From: Patescibacteria group bacterium UBA2135
GTDB lineage: Bacteria; Patescibacteriota; Minisyncoccia; Phycocordibacterales; UBA2135
DNA length: 64,000 bases
Direction: 5' to 3'
Assembly: GCA_002327685.1 (NCBI GenBank)
Contig: DCXN01000003.1
Span: forward strand, 1 to 64,000
The position numbers were made by a program, and so were the translations under genes. Under the pieces are notes generated by a model. That model had not been told where the DNA came from. It searched no databases and worked only from the letters and a program-made list of their open reading frames with translations. Of the stretch, positions 14,209-22,262 are shown piece after piece. How positions within the stretch are numbered: position 1 is the stretch's first letter; each line of letters opens with the position of its first letter.

Positions 14209-14239
14209 AGCCGGCCCACACAGGGTCGGCTTTGTTTTT
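14209..14239 (+). terminator. Terminator
   Basis: AGCCGGCCC/GGGTCGGCT stem followed by TTGTTTTT. Confidence 0.8.
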
Positions 14240-14254
14240 CACCCCCTCCCTCCG

Positions 14255-14321
14255 CCGCAAGGCCCGGCCTTACATGGGGATAACTTGTTGATAAACTGCC
14301 CCGTAAGGCCGGGCCTTGCGG
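14255..14321. repeat. R1 REP-like repeat, copy f
   Basis: Core GGGGATAACTTGTTGATAAA; right arm CCCCGTAAGGCCGGGCCTTG with one change. Confidence 0.85.
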
Positions 14322-14323
14322 AA

Positions 14324-14358
14324 ACAAAAACACGACCGAACCTTTTGGGTTCGATCGT
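14324..14358 (-). terminator. Terminator
   Basis: ACGACCGAACC pairs with GGTTCGATCGT; minus strand continues GTTTTTGTTT. Confidence 0.8.
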
Positions 14359-14380
14359 ATAAAAATTGACACATATCTAT

Positions 14381-14803
14381 TCAGCCACCTGTATTCTCAT
14401 CACCGTCACCTTGCGCCACAAAATGTTTCTCCGCACCACGACGTGTTACAAAAGCAAACATAAACGCGCCAACATAAAAAGAAAGAAGAAAGCCAATAAT
14501 AAGCCAAAGTGGTGTTAAAGACCAAAACGAGATTTCAAAAAGGACTATCGCAAAAAGCATAAGAATGAAAATTTTGACGTGTGTATAAATCCAAGATTTT
14601 TTATGGCGAACTTGCGCCAATAGACCAAAAGCAAACGGGGTAATCAATATACCGATTACTCCAAGAGGTTCTATCGCAAAATACATTCCGGTCATTCCGG
14701 AAGATTCTATACTTGTTACCGCCACAAAATACATTCTAGCTATCAAACCAAGACCCAAACTGCCCAACAATACCGGAAGTGTAGACCAGTTAATAATGCG
14801 CAT
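14381..14803 (-). CDS. Four-span membrane protein
   Basis: 140 residues. Helices at about 8-28, 40-63, 73-92 and 97-118, with basic loops (QVRHKKSW, TRRGAEKH). The C-terminus is polar and acidic (GDGDENTGG). AAAGGA precedes ATG 14803. Monocistronic. No transporter or enzyme motif recognised. Confidence 0.7.
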   Translation of the reverse strand: MRIINWSTLPVLLGSLGLGLIARMYFVAVTSIESSGMTGMYFAIEPLGVIGILITPFAFGLLAQVRHKKSWIYTHVKIFILMLFAIVLFEISFWSLTPLWLIIGFLLSFYVGAFMFAFVTRRGAEKHFVAQGDGDENTGG

Positions 14804-14937
14804 GATAATTTCCTTTCATATCTATTCGCATTTATTCACATTTCTGCGATAAACTCATGAGACTTATGTAACTTCTAAAACTAAGTATCCCCAAAAACAT
14901 TTTTTTGTCAACAGTCAACACACCACCCCACACCCCG

Positions 14938-15003
14938 CCGCAAGGCCCGGCCTTACATGGGGATAAGTTGTTGATAACCCACCCCGCAAGGCCGGGCCTT
15001 GCG
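14938..15003. repeat. R1 REP-like repeat, copy g
   Basis: Core GGGGATAAGTTGTTGATAAC between the standard arms. Confidence 0.85.
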
Positions 15004-15059
15004 GCATACCCAACCTTTCCCCCCCCACACAACACTGCTCTTACCTAACCACAGCCCAC

Positions 15060-17303
15060 CTACGGCCCCACCCCATACCTCCAATTCAAAACACCATAAT
15101 CAAGATGCGGTGGAGCCCCCGCGCCAGTTTTAAAAAACGCCCTAAAATCAGCGACGTCATTATAAGAGAAACTATTACGCACCTTATAAATCGCAGCAAA
15201 CAATCGCTCCCCCTGAATAGGATTCAAAATGTCATCATTTTGCTGAGAACTAGGGCTCGTACCCAAAGAATGCCCATTAACAATCGTTGAACTCGCCACA
15301 ACCCCCCGATATAAATCACCATACACCGTCCCAGATATACCAGAATAAACATACTTGCAAGAGCCACTCTCTGGAATATAATATCCCCCTTCAGAAAAAC
15401 TTGAAGTCTCCGACGGGCAAAAATAACCAATCGCGAGAAGCGAAACACTGTTCTGCGCGCGCGGAGTACCATTAAGCGCGCCGCCATCCGCATCCGTGCC
15501 ATTCACGGTAAAAGTATTATTTGATTTCCAATTCGTAGCAAGCGCGCCGTCTACCCCAAAGCTCACCCGCTCCATAGAAAGATAGTCAGAACCAGCGCTC
15601 CCGCCACACCATCCGCCGCCACAATCAGAAAGCGCCGGCGTCTCATCAAGCGTCGTAGTAGCAAAACCACCAAGATACTGAACAAGACTCAACACCTCGC
15701 CGCCATTCCCCAGATCAGAACTGCCGCCCGATCCGCTAAACGCTACTACTAAATCTTCAACAACACTCGTAGTATTACCGTCAGTCCGCTCTATAAGATA
15801 AAATCCGCTTGACGTCGCAGTCGCAGCCCCATCCCCTAACGAAATATCAGGCGCGCCATCTTCAGCGACAAGCGAAACATTCGCAAGGGTAATGTCATGA
15901 TTTGAAGGACTAAACAACTCCACCCACTCATCCGCACTTGACGCGTCCGTTCCTCCCCAGGCAATTTCATTAATAACAAGCGGGCGCGTAACCACCTCAA
16001 CAGATTGCGCAGTCGTAGTAGCGCCATTTCCAACGGCATCATAAACAGCAGCTTGTAGATTATACGAGCCATCAGCTGAAACCGTTATCGTCCCCGACGC
16101 GTCTGTCGTCGTAGCGGTCAACACACCGTCCCGGACGAGCGCGTAATACGCTATGTCAGTTGAAGAAGAACTCCACGAAAGGTTAAGCGTCATTCCGCCT
16201 GACAAACATGTCTCTGACGAAAGAGAATATTCACATTGAAGAACCGAGAACGAGCCAAACACAGGCGCGATGGTGTCTACCGAAATAGTTTTCGCCGACG
16301 ATGTCGCCGTCATCCCCTCACTGTTGGCGGCAATAATTTGAATAGCCGTTTCCCCTTCTGGAAAATTACTCAGCACAAGCGTCCAACTTTCGTTTTCATC
16401 CGCTGTCGTAGTCGCATTATTAAAATTGTTTGAGATGACAAGCGTTGACGAAGCAGTGCCGGAAAACGTGAGCGACGTCGTCGCGGTGTCAAAAACATCA
16501 TCCGCGGGAGAAATAATAATCGGCGCGGAAATGACAACAGCCGCTGACTCCTCTTCTTCTTCAGCCTCTTCCTCTTCTTCTTCCTCCGCAGACTCACTCT
16601 CTTCAGCGTCATCCTGCGGCGCCTCCGGCGCCGTACCACCACCCCCACTCCCACCACCAAACCCCGGCTGATACGGTTGCGGCTGATATGGCTCCGACTC
16701 CAACAGGTCATCACCATCAATATCCGTCAATAAATCATCAACATCCGTCGCCACCTCCTCAGACTCAACCGGAATCTCCGCAAGCGGAGATTCCCCCACA
16801 GGCACAACCACAACTTCCGGCGCAACCACATCCACATCCCCCCCAAAAACCTCCCCCACCGACGGCTCCGCAAGCGGAGCCGTCACACTCACAAGCGGCG
16901 CCTCCGGCGCCGCCACAATTGAGAAAAAGGCTTCTTTGTCAGTTTTTTTATCAAGCTCAAAATTTTTTATTCTTTCTATAACTTGAGATAGTTGCTGTTC
17001 TTGTTTTGCTTTTTCTAAATCACTTTTCATCTCCTCCCTATCATCCGGCAAAAAATACTTACTCGCCAACTCCACATCCTCCGCCTCAAGCGCTTCAATA
17101 AAAAGCGCGAGTGTTTCTTCCGGTGTTGCGCCGCCGAAGGTGTCATTTTCATATTCCTTCTCCAAATTTTCAAAATATTCAATCGCCGCGCGCTCCTGCC
17201 GCCCCTCGGGATTCAAATACGCCACCCCAACCCAAACAAGCAAGCCAACGACAATAATCCCCAAAAACCCTAATAAAAACCTTTTACTTGTACCATTTAA
17301 CAT
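15060..17303 (-). CDS. Large membrane-anchored surface protein with lamin-tail domain
   Basis: 747 residues. N-terminal membrane anchor (RFLLGFLGIIVVGLLVWVGV, about 8-27), a helical region with ATPEETLALFIEALEAEDVE (about 59-78), then a long low-complexity part: Pro/Val-rich, YQPQPYQPGFGGGSGGGG and an acidic run of mostly Glu. Ig-like beta domains follow (FSGTASSTLVIS onward, about 275-430), then LVINEIAWGGTDASSADEWV (about 440-460), the start of a lamin-tail (LTD) domain. The C-terminal 110 residues carry four Cys-poor segments ending RYGVGP. Likely an extracytoplasmic adhesin or cell-wall protein; ligand unknown. Confidence 0.75.
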   Translation of the reverse strand: MLNGTSKRFLLGFLGIIVVGLLVWVGVAYLNPEGRQERAAIEYFENLEKEYENDTFGGATPEETLALFIEALEAEDVELASKYFLPDDREEMKSDLEKAKQEQQLSQVIERIKNFELDKKTDKEAFFSIVAAPEAPLVSVTAPLAEPSVGEVFGGDVDVVAPEVVVVPVGESPLAEIPVESEEVATDVDDLLTDIDGDDLLESEPYQPQPYQPGFGGGSGGGGTAPEAPQDDAEESESAEEEEEEEAEEEEESAAVVISAPIIISPADDVFDTATTSLTFSGTASSTLVISNNFNNATTTADENESWTLVLSNFPEGETAIQIIAANSEGMTATSSAKTISVDTIAPVFGSFSVLQCEYSLSSETCLSGGMTLNLSWSSSSTDIAYYALVRDGVLTATTTDASGTITVSADGSYNLQAAVYDAVGNGATTTAQSVEVVTRPLVINEIAWGGTDASSADEWVELFSPSNHDITLANVSLVAEDGAPDISLGDGAATATSSGFYLIERTDGNTTSVVEDLVVAFSGSGGSSDLGNGGEVLSLVQYLGGFATTTLDETPALSDCGGGWCGGSAGSDYLSMERVSFGVDGALATNWKSNNTFTVNGTDADGGALNGTPRAQNSVSLLAIGYFCPSETSSFSEGGYYIPESGSCKYVYSGISGTVYGDLYRGVVASSTIVNGHSLGTSPSSQQNDDILNPIQGERLFAAIYKVRNSFSYNDVADFRAFFKTGAGAPPHLDYGVLNWRYGVGP

Positions 17304-17377
17304 AAGTCCTCATATTATATAAAGCTAATAAAAAATAAACTTGACTGACAAAAAATATATACTCTAACAAGCAAACG

Positions 17378-17515
17378 AACGGGAAAGGTCTGACCTTGAG
17401 GAAAAAACTGTGTCGCCAGGTCTGGCCTTGAGGAGGAGCGGAGCGACGGGAGAAGACCAGACCTTGCGGTACAGTTTTTGGGAAAAGGTCGGACCTCGCG
17501 GAGTCCATTTGCCGA
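17378..17515. repeat. R2 hairpin repeat, copy b (double, nested)
   Basis: Three nested arm pairs: GGTCTGACC/GGTCGGACC, AAAAACTGT/ACAGTTTTT and GGTCTGGCC/AGACCAGACC, with GAGGAGCGGAGCGACGGG at the centre. Confidence 0.8.
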
Positions 17516-17575
17516 ACTGAGGAGTTTCAGCCCGAGACTGATCCGCCTCAGGCGGAAACACAAAACAAAATGCTT

Positions 17576-17815
17576 TTATTTGAATAGCCTTAATATATCC
17601 TCCTTGGTTATAGAAGAATCGCACTTCAAAACAAATTTAGCAATATTATTCACAACCTCACTTTTTATTTTTTTATGTCGCGGTAATGGACATTTAGTAC
17701 CAGTATTCTCACAAGGAATTTGATCATGTTTTTTCCCGTTTATAATTGAAAACCCCAGTGTCTCTAGGGCTTTAGTAATTTTCCTATGGGTACTTTCAAA
17801 GAAGTAGTCACTCAT
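17576..17815 (-). CDS. hicA: HicA-like toxin
   Basis: 79 residues, usual HicA size. GFSIINGKKHDQIPC (about 21-35) resembles the GxxxxxxxGSH segment with its catalytic histidine, and LPRHKKIKSEVVNNIAKFVL (about 44-63) the HxKxEL/xxGxL region. HicA toxins are double-stranded-RNA-binding-fold mRNA interferases. ATG 17815 lies 3 nt after the stop of the upstream HicB-like gene, so the pair is an operon with the antitoxin first, the reverse of the commonest hicAB order. Divergent, hence moderate confidence. Confidence 0.6.
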   Translation of the reverse strand: MSDYFFESTHRKITKALETLGFSIINGKKHDQIPCENTGTKCPLPRHKKIKSEVVNNIAKFVLKCDSSITKEDILRLFK

Positions 17816-17818
17816 TTT

Positions 17819-18172
17819 TTAGGCAACAATTTTTTCCATAACAAAATTTCTATCCAAATATTCATTTGGTATTGTCATGCCAAATTTTTCAACAAGTTCT
17901 TGTGACGGCTGATAATGTGTTACAAATTTTCTGTAATCCTCAGGAATTCCCAAGGAAGTATGCATGGCATCGTTCACCATTTCAATTATTTCTTTTCCAG
18001 AATTTGCTTGTGTTATACAGTTATCAATATTTCCTATTTCAGCAACATAGCCGCCATCTTTAGATGATTGTATTCTGACGTCTATGGAGTCCGGAATTTT
18101 GGAGTTAAAAGCGACGATTAACTCCGGACGAATTGGTTCTTTGGTCCTAAAAAGAAAGTCTGTAAAAGACAT
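17819..18172 (-). CDS. hicB: HicB-like antitoxin
   Basis: 117 residues from ATG 18172 (MSFTDFLF); an ATG ten codons upstream (18202) is possible and neither has a Shine-Dalgarno site. DGGYVAEIGNIDNCITQANS (about 39-58), followed by GKEIIEMVNDAM, is the partial RNase-H-fold strand and helix typical of HicB. The C-terminal part (EYLDRNFVMEKIVA) shows no clear DNA-binding ribbon. TATAAAT just upstream of the ATG suggests a leaderless mRNA. Confidence 0.65.
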   Translation of the reverse strand: MSFTDFLFRTKEPIRPELIVAFNSKIPDSIDVRIQSSKDGGYVAEIGNIDNCITQANSGKEIIEMVNDAMHTSLGIPEDYRKFVTHYQPSQELVEKFGMTIPNEYLDRNFVMEKIVA

Positions 18173-18240
18173 ATTTATATTTATACTACATAAGCAAGAC
18201 ATTGCAAGAAGCCCATCTCACAAACTTTTCAGCGCACTAA

Positions 18241-18378
18241 CTAAAAGAACACTCTCACACCAAACACAAGAAGCCCGATAATGACAACAGCGATAAAAAT
18301 AAAAACGAGATACAAGAAAACTTCTTTCACAAACGAACGCCCTTTTTTAGACTCCTTTCCTGTTAATTCTTTATCCAT
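18241..18378 (-). CDS. 45-residue single-span membrane protein
   Basis: ATG 18376-18378 to TAG 18241-18243. MDKELTGKESKKGRS then a long hydrophobic helix (VKEVFLYLVFIFIAVVIIGL, about 17-36) and GVRVFF. This is the arrangement at the N-terminus of CPR signal peptidase I, where FFxQPFxVxGxSM would follow, but the frame stops just there, so it may be a truncated copy or an independent small membrane protein. No good Shine-Dalgarno site. Confidence 0.45.
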   Translation of the reverse strand: MDKELTGKESKKGRSFVKEVFLYLVFIFIAVVIIGLLVFGVRVFF

Positions 18379-18381
18379 ATT

Positions 18382-18509
18382 TTTATTTTACCAAAACGAT
18401 ACTCCTCTTCCTACAAACTGCACTCAATTCTGAAAGCAATAAAACGTCTTGCTCTAGAGCAAATTCAGGAGTTTGCTATGAAGCTCTTTTAAAAAATTTA
18501 CACTGCCCG
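18382..18509. other. Short spacer without gene
   Basis: Contains an imperfect inverted repeat around GCTCTAGAGC (18453-18462); otherwise nothing recognised. Confidence 0.5.
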
Positions 18510-18797
18510 TCATTCGAAAAATTCAACTTCAATATCAATAGAATTATTTTGTTCGTTAAGAGTCCCTACCATCGCTATAATGTGACGTCCTCCAGTTACT
18601 TCATTGGCTTGATACATGACAAGCGGACCCTCAAAGCTGCGCCCCTTAGGTAACGCATCTTTAATTCTCTGCACAGCATCATCTTTTGAAGTAGCTTGTG
18701 CCATCGCTTCCTCCATAGCTTTTTTTGTCGGTACGACAACCTCACGCTTGAATTTTTCTCGTGATGTTTCAACACCAGGTGCATCTTCTTGTGACAT
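18510..18797 (-). CDS. Hypothetical small soluble protein
   Basis: 95 residues. Basic helix (SREKFKREVVVPTKKAMEEA), then a segment with beta propensity (GRHIIAMVGTLNEQNNSIDI) ending EVEFFE. No Shine-Dalgarno site; the A/T-rich sequence directly upstream could hold a promoter close to the ATG. Not recognised. Confidence 0.6.
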   Translation of the reverse strand: MSQEDAPGVETSREKFKREVVVPTKKAMEEAMAQATSKDDAVQRIKDALPKGRSFEGPLVMYQANEVTGGRHIIAMVGTLNEQNNSIDIEVEFFE

Positions 18798-18903
18798 AAA
18801 TTTATGTTTAATTATAAATATAAAGTTATATTAACACGATAAGCAAAATTTAATAAATGATAAATGATAGCCCAAAATAAGGCCAGTCACTTTTTTGCAA
18901 TTA

Positions 18904-19020
18904 TTAATCACTCGTCTGCCAAATATTATTACACGCCGCGCTTTTCTGCCATCCAGCCGCCATAGCCTCCTCTTCGGCACAAAACCACTGCTCCCCTTTC
19001 CGCGGGTCAATCCTCACCCC
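18904..19020 (-). pseudogene. Fragment of the nuclease C-terminal domain
   Basis: Translates on the minus strand to RIDPRKGEQWFCAEEEAMAA followed by GWQKSAACNNIWQ, nearly the same as the last 35 residues of the nuclease gene at 19664-20428. No start codon or upstream domain remains. A second copy of the 3' end, left by duplication and deletion. Confidence 0.8.
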
Positions 19021-19115
19021 CCCCACTTCAAAACACACCAAATCACCTCCTCCCCAAAAAAACACTATAAAATACCCCGCATTGGGGGGTTTGTTTATTC
19101 TTTCAAATCATATCC

Positions 19116-19144
19116 TTGACATATAGCATGTATCGTGCTAGGAT
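19116..19144 (+). promoter_or_regulatory. Promoter
   Basis: TTGACA (19116-19121), 17-nt spacer, TAGGAT (19139-19144). Confidence 0.75.
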
Positions 19145-19219
19145 TACCGTAGAAAGCCTACATCATGGTAGTTCAAACGACAAATATATTGTCCTAATCT
19201 GAAACGAAAGGAGTCCATA

Positions 19220-19465
19220 GTGTTGAAAGAGAGAGACGACGAAATCATTAGCAAACACGTTCGCGTTAAGGCATGTGAAGCACTCGAGCACGGCGATAAC
19301 GTTGGATGTGTTTGTCATCTTATCGGCAAGGTGGTTAAGATCAAAAAGCGCTACAACGCACCACTCGCTGGCACACCCTCATATCACATCAAGGGTATGA
19401 ATCAGCGCGTCCGGCGTAGTGAAGTCACGCTGCTGAGAGACCAGTCAACACCCTTGAGTAAGTAG
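19220..19465 (+). CDS. Hypothetical small basic protein
   Basis: 81 residues from GTG 19220, which follows AAAGGAG with 6-nt spacing and lies 75 nt after a good promoter. Charged N-terminus (MLKERDDEIISKHVRVK), a CVCHLIGKVV segment with two cysteines, and a basic C-terminal half (KKRYNAPLAG, NQRVRRSEVTLLRD). A hairpin GAGAATCCGTCGGATTCTC (19471-19489) follows the stop. Not recognised; nucleic-acid binding is only a guess from charge. Confidence 0.65.
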   Translation: MLKERDDEIISKHVRVKACEALEHGDNVGCVCHLIGKVVKIKKRYNAPLAGTPSYHIKGMNQRVRRSEVTLLRDQSTPLSK

Positions 19466-19663
19466 CCCTCGAGAATCCGTCGGATTCTCAATCGAACTCT
19501 CAAGAAGTAACCAGGCGCACGACCTTCGGGTACGGCGTCTTTTATTTTGGAAAATAGGGACAGTTTAGAAAATAAGGTCACCCACTTCCCCAACAAACCC
19601 CAAAATCACCCCTCCGCGTTACTTAACAAAAAATCAAATCCAAAATCATAAATCATAAATCCC

Positions 19664-20428
19664 TCACCCTTTCGTCTGCCAAATATTATTACACGCCGCG
19701 CTTTTCTGCCATCCAGCCGCCATAGCTTCTTTTTCCGTACAGAACCACTGCTCCCCTTTCCGCGGGTCAATTTTCACACGTTTGTAATTCGGACATCCCG
19801 GAAAGAAATAGTCCTTTTCATAACGCTTATTAATATTCCCCTTTATCACACACTCATCACTAAACGGATCACTCGCTTGCTCCCGCTCCGCGCTCGCTGA
19901 CGCTTTTTCATAATCACACGCGCCCCACATTCCCAATTCTTCTTCCTCGGCTTCGCTTTGAGTCGCTTGCAGTTGCGATAAATATCGCCTGTTGGGTTTC
20001 ACATAAACGCTCTCCGCATAACCACCACGCACAAGTTCTTTGTTCACAAACACATCATCAATTTCCGGATTCTCGCTACGCAAAACAACATACCGAAGTA
20101 ATCTATCATAATTATCACTCGCAGTTTGATCCTTCTCTAAAAGAATCTCTTGTCCTAACACCAATCCAGTCAACTCTTTTTTAGCTTCCTCACCAAAACA
20201 CTCCGCGCTCTCCGGAGCATCAATTCCTAACAAACGCACACGAATGTTGTTTTCAATAATTAAAGTATCACCGTCTACGACTTGCTCCACAAGATGCAGT
20301 CGCTCTTCAAAATTAGCCCCATATTTCCCATAATTTTTAACAACCGTATACCCGCCATAACCCCCAGCCGCCATCACAAACGCCAACACGCCCATAATCA
20401 CCTTGTGCGAAAAAATATTCTTAACCAT
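19664..20428 (-). CDS. Membrane-anchored thermonuclease (SNase-like)
   Basis: 254 residues from ATG 20428 (MVKNIFSHKVIMGVLA); an upstream GTG nine codons earlier is less likely. After a hydrophobic anchor (about 10-25) comes VVDGDTLIIENNIRVRLLGI (about 50-69), then DAPES: the SNase core with the metal-binding aspartate and the arginine of RLLGIDAPE. LLRYVVL and GGYAESVYV (about 133-139) follow as in staphylococcal nuclease. The C-terminal domain has paired Cys (FFPGCPNYKRVKID, WFC, SAACNN), a module often attached to CPR nucleases. Probably digests external DNA for nucleotide uptake (inference). Confidence 0.88.
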   Translation of the reverse strand: MVKNIFSHKVIMGVLAFVMAAGGYGGYTVVKNYGKYGANFEERLHLVEQVVDGDTLIIENNIRVRLLGIDAPESAECFGEEAKKELTGLVLGQEILLEKDQTASDNYDRLLRYVVLRSENPEIDDVFVNKELVRGGYAESVYVKPNRRYLSQLQATQSEAEEEELGMWGACDYEKASASAEREQASDPFSDECVIKGNINKRYEKDYFFPGCPNYKRVKIDPRKGEQWFCTEKEAMAAGWQKSAACNNIWQTKG

Positions 20429-20469
20429 ACCCTTAATTATGCACCATATACTCACAAAAAAATATCATA

Positions 20470-20502
20470 AAAAAGCCAGCTGTTTGGGGCAGAACAACTG
20501 GC
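20470..20502 (-). terminator. Terminator
   Basis: GCCAGCTGTT/AACAACTGGC stem (20475-20502); six T follow on the minus strand. Confidence 0.85.
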
Positions 20503-20515
20503 AAACCATTTTTGA

Positions 20516-20716
20516 TTAAAAAAACAGGTAGAACACTAGGCCGGCAAAGACCATGCCCTCCAATATATAGGTGAATTCGTGTAATGCCCTCTGAGCCCAC
20601 CCGTGCGTCTCGTAGTAACTCCGCTTATAGTCAGTCAGGTGGTCAGAAACCATTATAACCCCCATGCTGACCACAGTAAAAAAGGTAAATATTACGACAA
20701 TCTTGACGTCTACCAT
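20516..20716 (-). CDS. Two-span small membrane protein
   Basis: 66 residues. Helices at about 4-24 (VKIVVIFTFFTVVSMGVIMV) and 47-65 (FTYILEGMVFAGLVFYLFF) joined by a polar loop rich in His, Tyr and Arg. AAAGGAGGG precedes ATG. Own promoter and terminator. Not recognised. Confidence 0.75.
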   Translation of the reverse strand: MVDVKIVVIFTFFTVVSMGVIMVSDHLTDYKRSYYETHGWAQRALHEFTYILEGMVFAGLVFYLFF

Positions 20717-20772
20717 AACGCCCTCCTTTTCTCGGTTGAACTTTAGGATTACTGGAAAACGAGTCTAAATAC

Positions 20773-20800
20773 ATTATACACAACGATAAGTATCTGTCAA
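20773..20800 (-). promoter_or_regulatory. Perfect consensus promoter
   Basis: Minus strand TTGACA, 16-nt spacer (GATACTTATCGTTGTG), TATAAT; near copy of the promoter at 8027-8054. Confidence 0.9.
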
Positions 20801-20805
20801 GTAAA

Positions 20806-20834
20806 AGCCGCACTTGCATTGCAAAAGTGCGGCT
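20806..20834 (-). terminator. Terminator
   Basis: AGCCGCACTT pairs with AAGTGCGGCT; TTTTAC follows on the minus strand. It ends only 5 nt before the next promoter. Confidence 0.8.
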
Positions 20835-20855
20835 TCATAATTACATGACCCTCGT

Positions 20856-21041
20856 TCAGTCGCTCTCTTTCGTAATGAGCCATTTCGAGAGAAGATAAGC
20901 TGCGACGAGAGCACCGACAGCCACAATGGTCATGTTGATTTTGTCGGTGACCTGGTACGCGGCTAAAACGACACCGCTTGCGCCCAGCCATACAATAACG
21001 AGTGCGATAAGTTCGGTCGGTGAAAAACTTCTCATTGACAT
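20856..21041 (-). CDS. Two-span small membrane protein
   Basis: 61 residues. Helices at about 10-28 (LIALVIVWLGASGVVLAAY) and 36-54 (MTIVAVGALVAAYLLSKWL). GAGGAG lies 8 nt before ATG 21041; another ATG two codons later is less well placed. Own promoter (21079-21107) and terminator. Not recognised. Confidence 0.75.
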   Translation of the reverse strand: MSMRSFSPTELIALVIVWLGASGVVLAAYQVTDKINMTIVAVGALVAAYLLSKWLITKESD

Positions 21042-21078
21042 TGATTGTACTCCTCATAGCTATCAAATAACCTCAATC

Positions 21079-21107
21079 ATATTATCATACTTAAAAGATT
21101 ACGTCAA
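21079..21107 (-). promoter_or_regulatory. Promoter
   Basis: TTGACG (21102-21107), 17-nt spacer, TAATAT (21079-21084), minus strand. Confidence 0.75.
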
Positions 21108-21112
21108 CCCCG

Positions 21113-21179
21113 CCGCAAGGCCCGGCCTTACATGGGGATAAGCTGTTGATAAACTACTCCATAAGGCCGGGCCTTGCGG
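21113..21179. repeat. R1 REP-like repeat, copy h
   Basis: Core GGGGATAAGCTGTTGATAAA; right arm CTCCATAAGGCCGGGCCTTG has two changes from the usual sequence. Confidence 0.85.
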
Positions 21180-21199
21180 ACAAATGAATTTTTACCAAA

Positions 21200-21242
21200 A
21201 CAAAAAAGACCGCCCCCTCGCATACGAAGCGAGGGTTTGGTC
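21200..21242 (-). terminator. Terminator
   Basis: Long stem GACCGCCCCCTCGC / GCGAGGGTTTGGTC; six T on the minus strand. Confidence 0.85.
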
Positions 21243-21265
21243 TCTCGTTTCGCCGAAGTGGCGGT

Positions 21266-21688
21266 TTAAGGGAACGTCCCACAACACTCATAGCAATAGA
21301 AGGTGAAACCAACGTGGCTCGGGCCAACGCTACCTCTCGTGTTGCAATGCGGACAGACGGGATACTCCCTCGCCAGCTCCATGTCGGTGGCAGTTTCAAA
21401 TCCCGCTTTGTTGACTCTCCTAAGGAAGATGTTGATACCCACCCTCAGAGAATCTGACAGCGGTTCTACGAAGACATCATCCTCCTTTCTAATCAACTGT
21501 TCTAGAACACCGATCTGCTGAAACTGGGTCATCGCTTCAACTTGTTCCTTAGTCGTACCGTCGGGAAAAGTTATCCCTTCTTGAAACACACAATTGATGA
21601 GACGGGCAAGCTCATCCTCATCTTGTAAAAGTTTGAGGTTTTGGGCACTCGCCCAATCTCTGATCTTTTGCGCCATTGCGTCGTCCAT
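21266..21688 (-). CDS. Hypothetical protein with C-terminal zinc ribbon
   Basis: 140 residues. The helical N-terminal part (IRDWASAQNLKLLQDEDELA, and a central FQQIGVLEQLIRKEDD) is followed by CPHCNTRGSVGPSHV then CYECCGTF (about 112-139), a CxxC...CxxC zinc ribbon. GCGAGG precedes ATG 21688. Strong own promoter and terminator. The ribbon suggests nucleic-acid or protein binding. Confidence 0.75.
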   Translation of the reverse strand: MDDAMAQKIRDWASAQNLKLLQDEDELARLINCVFQEGITFPDGTTKEQVEAMTQFQQIGVLEQLIRKEDDVFVEPLSDSLRVGINIFLRRVNKAGFETATDMELAREYPVCPHCNTRGSVGPSHVGFTFYCYECCGTFP

Positions 21689-21747
21689 CGTTACCTCGCT
21701 TTCTTTACAATAAATAGGTAATTGACTAAATTGTTTATTCTAAAGCA

Positions 21748-21818
21748 ATTATACTCTATCTAATCCAACATGTCAAGCTCGCTAAACATTTGACAAATAG
21801 ATTTAGTTATGACACACT
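21748..21818. promoter_or_regulatory. Back-to-back divergent promoters
   Basis: Minus: TTGACA (21771-21776), 17 nt, TATAAT (21748-21753). Plus: TTGACA (21790-21795), 17 nt, CACACT (21813-21818). The -35 boxes are only 13 bp apart, so a single regulator could affect both. Confidence 0.85.
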
Positions 21819-21863
21819 TTAGATAGACAAAATCGACAAACCCACCTTTTCGGGAGAATCATA

Positions 21864-22157
21864 ATGCCGAAAGAAGCAACAACGCGCGAAAGACAAAAAT
21901 CTTGGGGCTTGGTCATCTTCATGTTAGGATCCGCCGTCTGGATCTTTGTCTATGGAGGAATGTTATACGGAGAAACGCAATTCGCGGAATCGGACTACAT
22001 GACAATAGTTGGAATCATAACCGCAGGCGCACTTCCTCTCGCTATAGCTATCACCATTATCTTCCGGCTTGGAGTTGAGTACGGGAGATCGTACGCCGAA
22101 CGCGCACAGGGGCATAGAGATATCACCACCTGCCACTTCATGAATGATACGAACTAA
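21864..22157 (+). CDS. Two-span small membrane protein
   Basis: 97 residues. Basic N-terminus (MPKEATTRERQKSW), helices at about 15-35 and 46-68 (MTIVGIITAGALPLAIAITI), polar C-terminus (GRDITTCHFMNDTN-like). TCGGGAGAAT precedes ATG. Driven by the plus-strand half of the divergent pair. Not recognised. Confidence 0.7.
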   Translation: MPKEATTRERQKSWGLVIFMLGSAVWIFVYGGMLYGETQFAESDYMTIVGIITAGALPLAIAITIIFRLGVEYGRSYAERAQGHRDITTCHFMNDTN

Positions 22158-22178
22158 CCACGCCCATCACAAGCCTCG

Positions 22179-22205
22179 CCGACCTCGCCAAGAGGTCGGT
22201 TTTTC
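22179..22205 (+). terminator. Terminator
   Basis: CCGACCTC/GAGGTCGG stem and six T. Confidence 0.85.
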
Positions 22206-22230
22206 ATTTCCCCCTCTGGCTTCTTTCAAA

Positions 22231-22262
22231 AAAAATATGGGCGAGATTTTACCCTCGCCCAT
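22231..22262 (-). terminator. Terminator overlapping the 3' end of the next gene
   Basis: ATGGGCGAG/CTCGCCCAT-type stem (22238-22262); the last four codons (NGRG) of the gene at 22249-22764 lie in the stem. A/T run follows on the minus strand. Confidence 0.8.

Noticed and set aside
6503..15003. R1 series as a CRISPR array
   Set aside because: Copies are hundreds to thousands of bases apart with genes between; there are no short uniform spacers and no cas genes.
6503..21179. R1 copies as integron attC sites
   Set aside because: No integrase gene is present and the characteristic inverse core GTTRRRY/RYYYAAC arrangement is not evident; the RAYT link explains the palindromes better.
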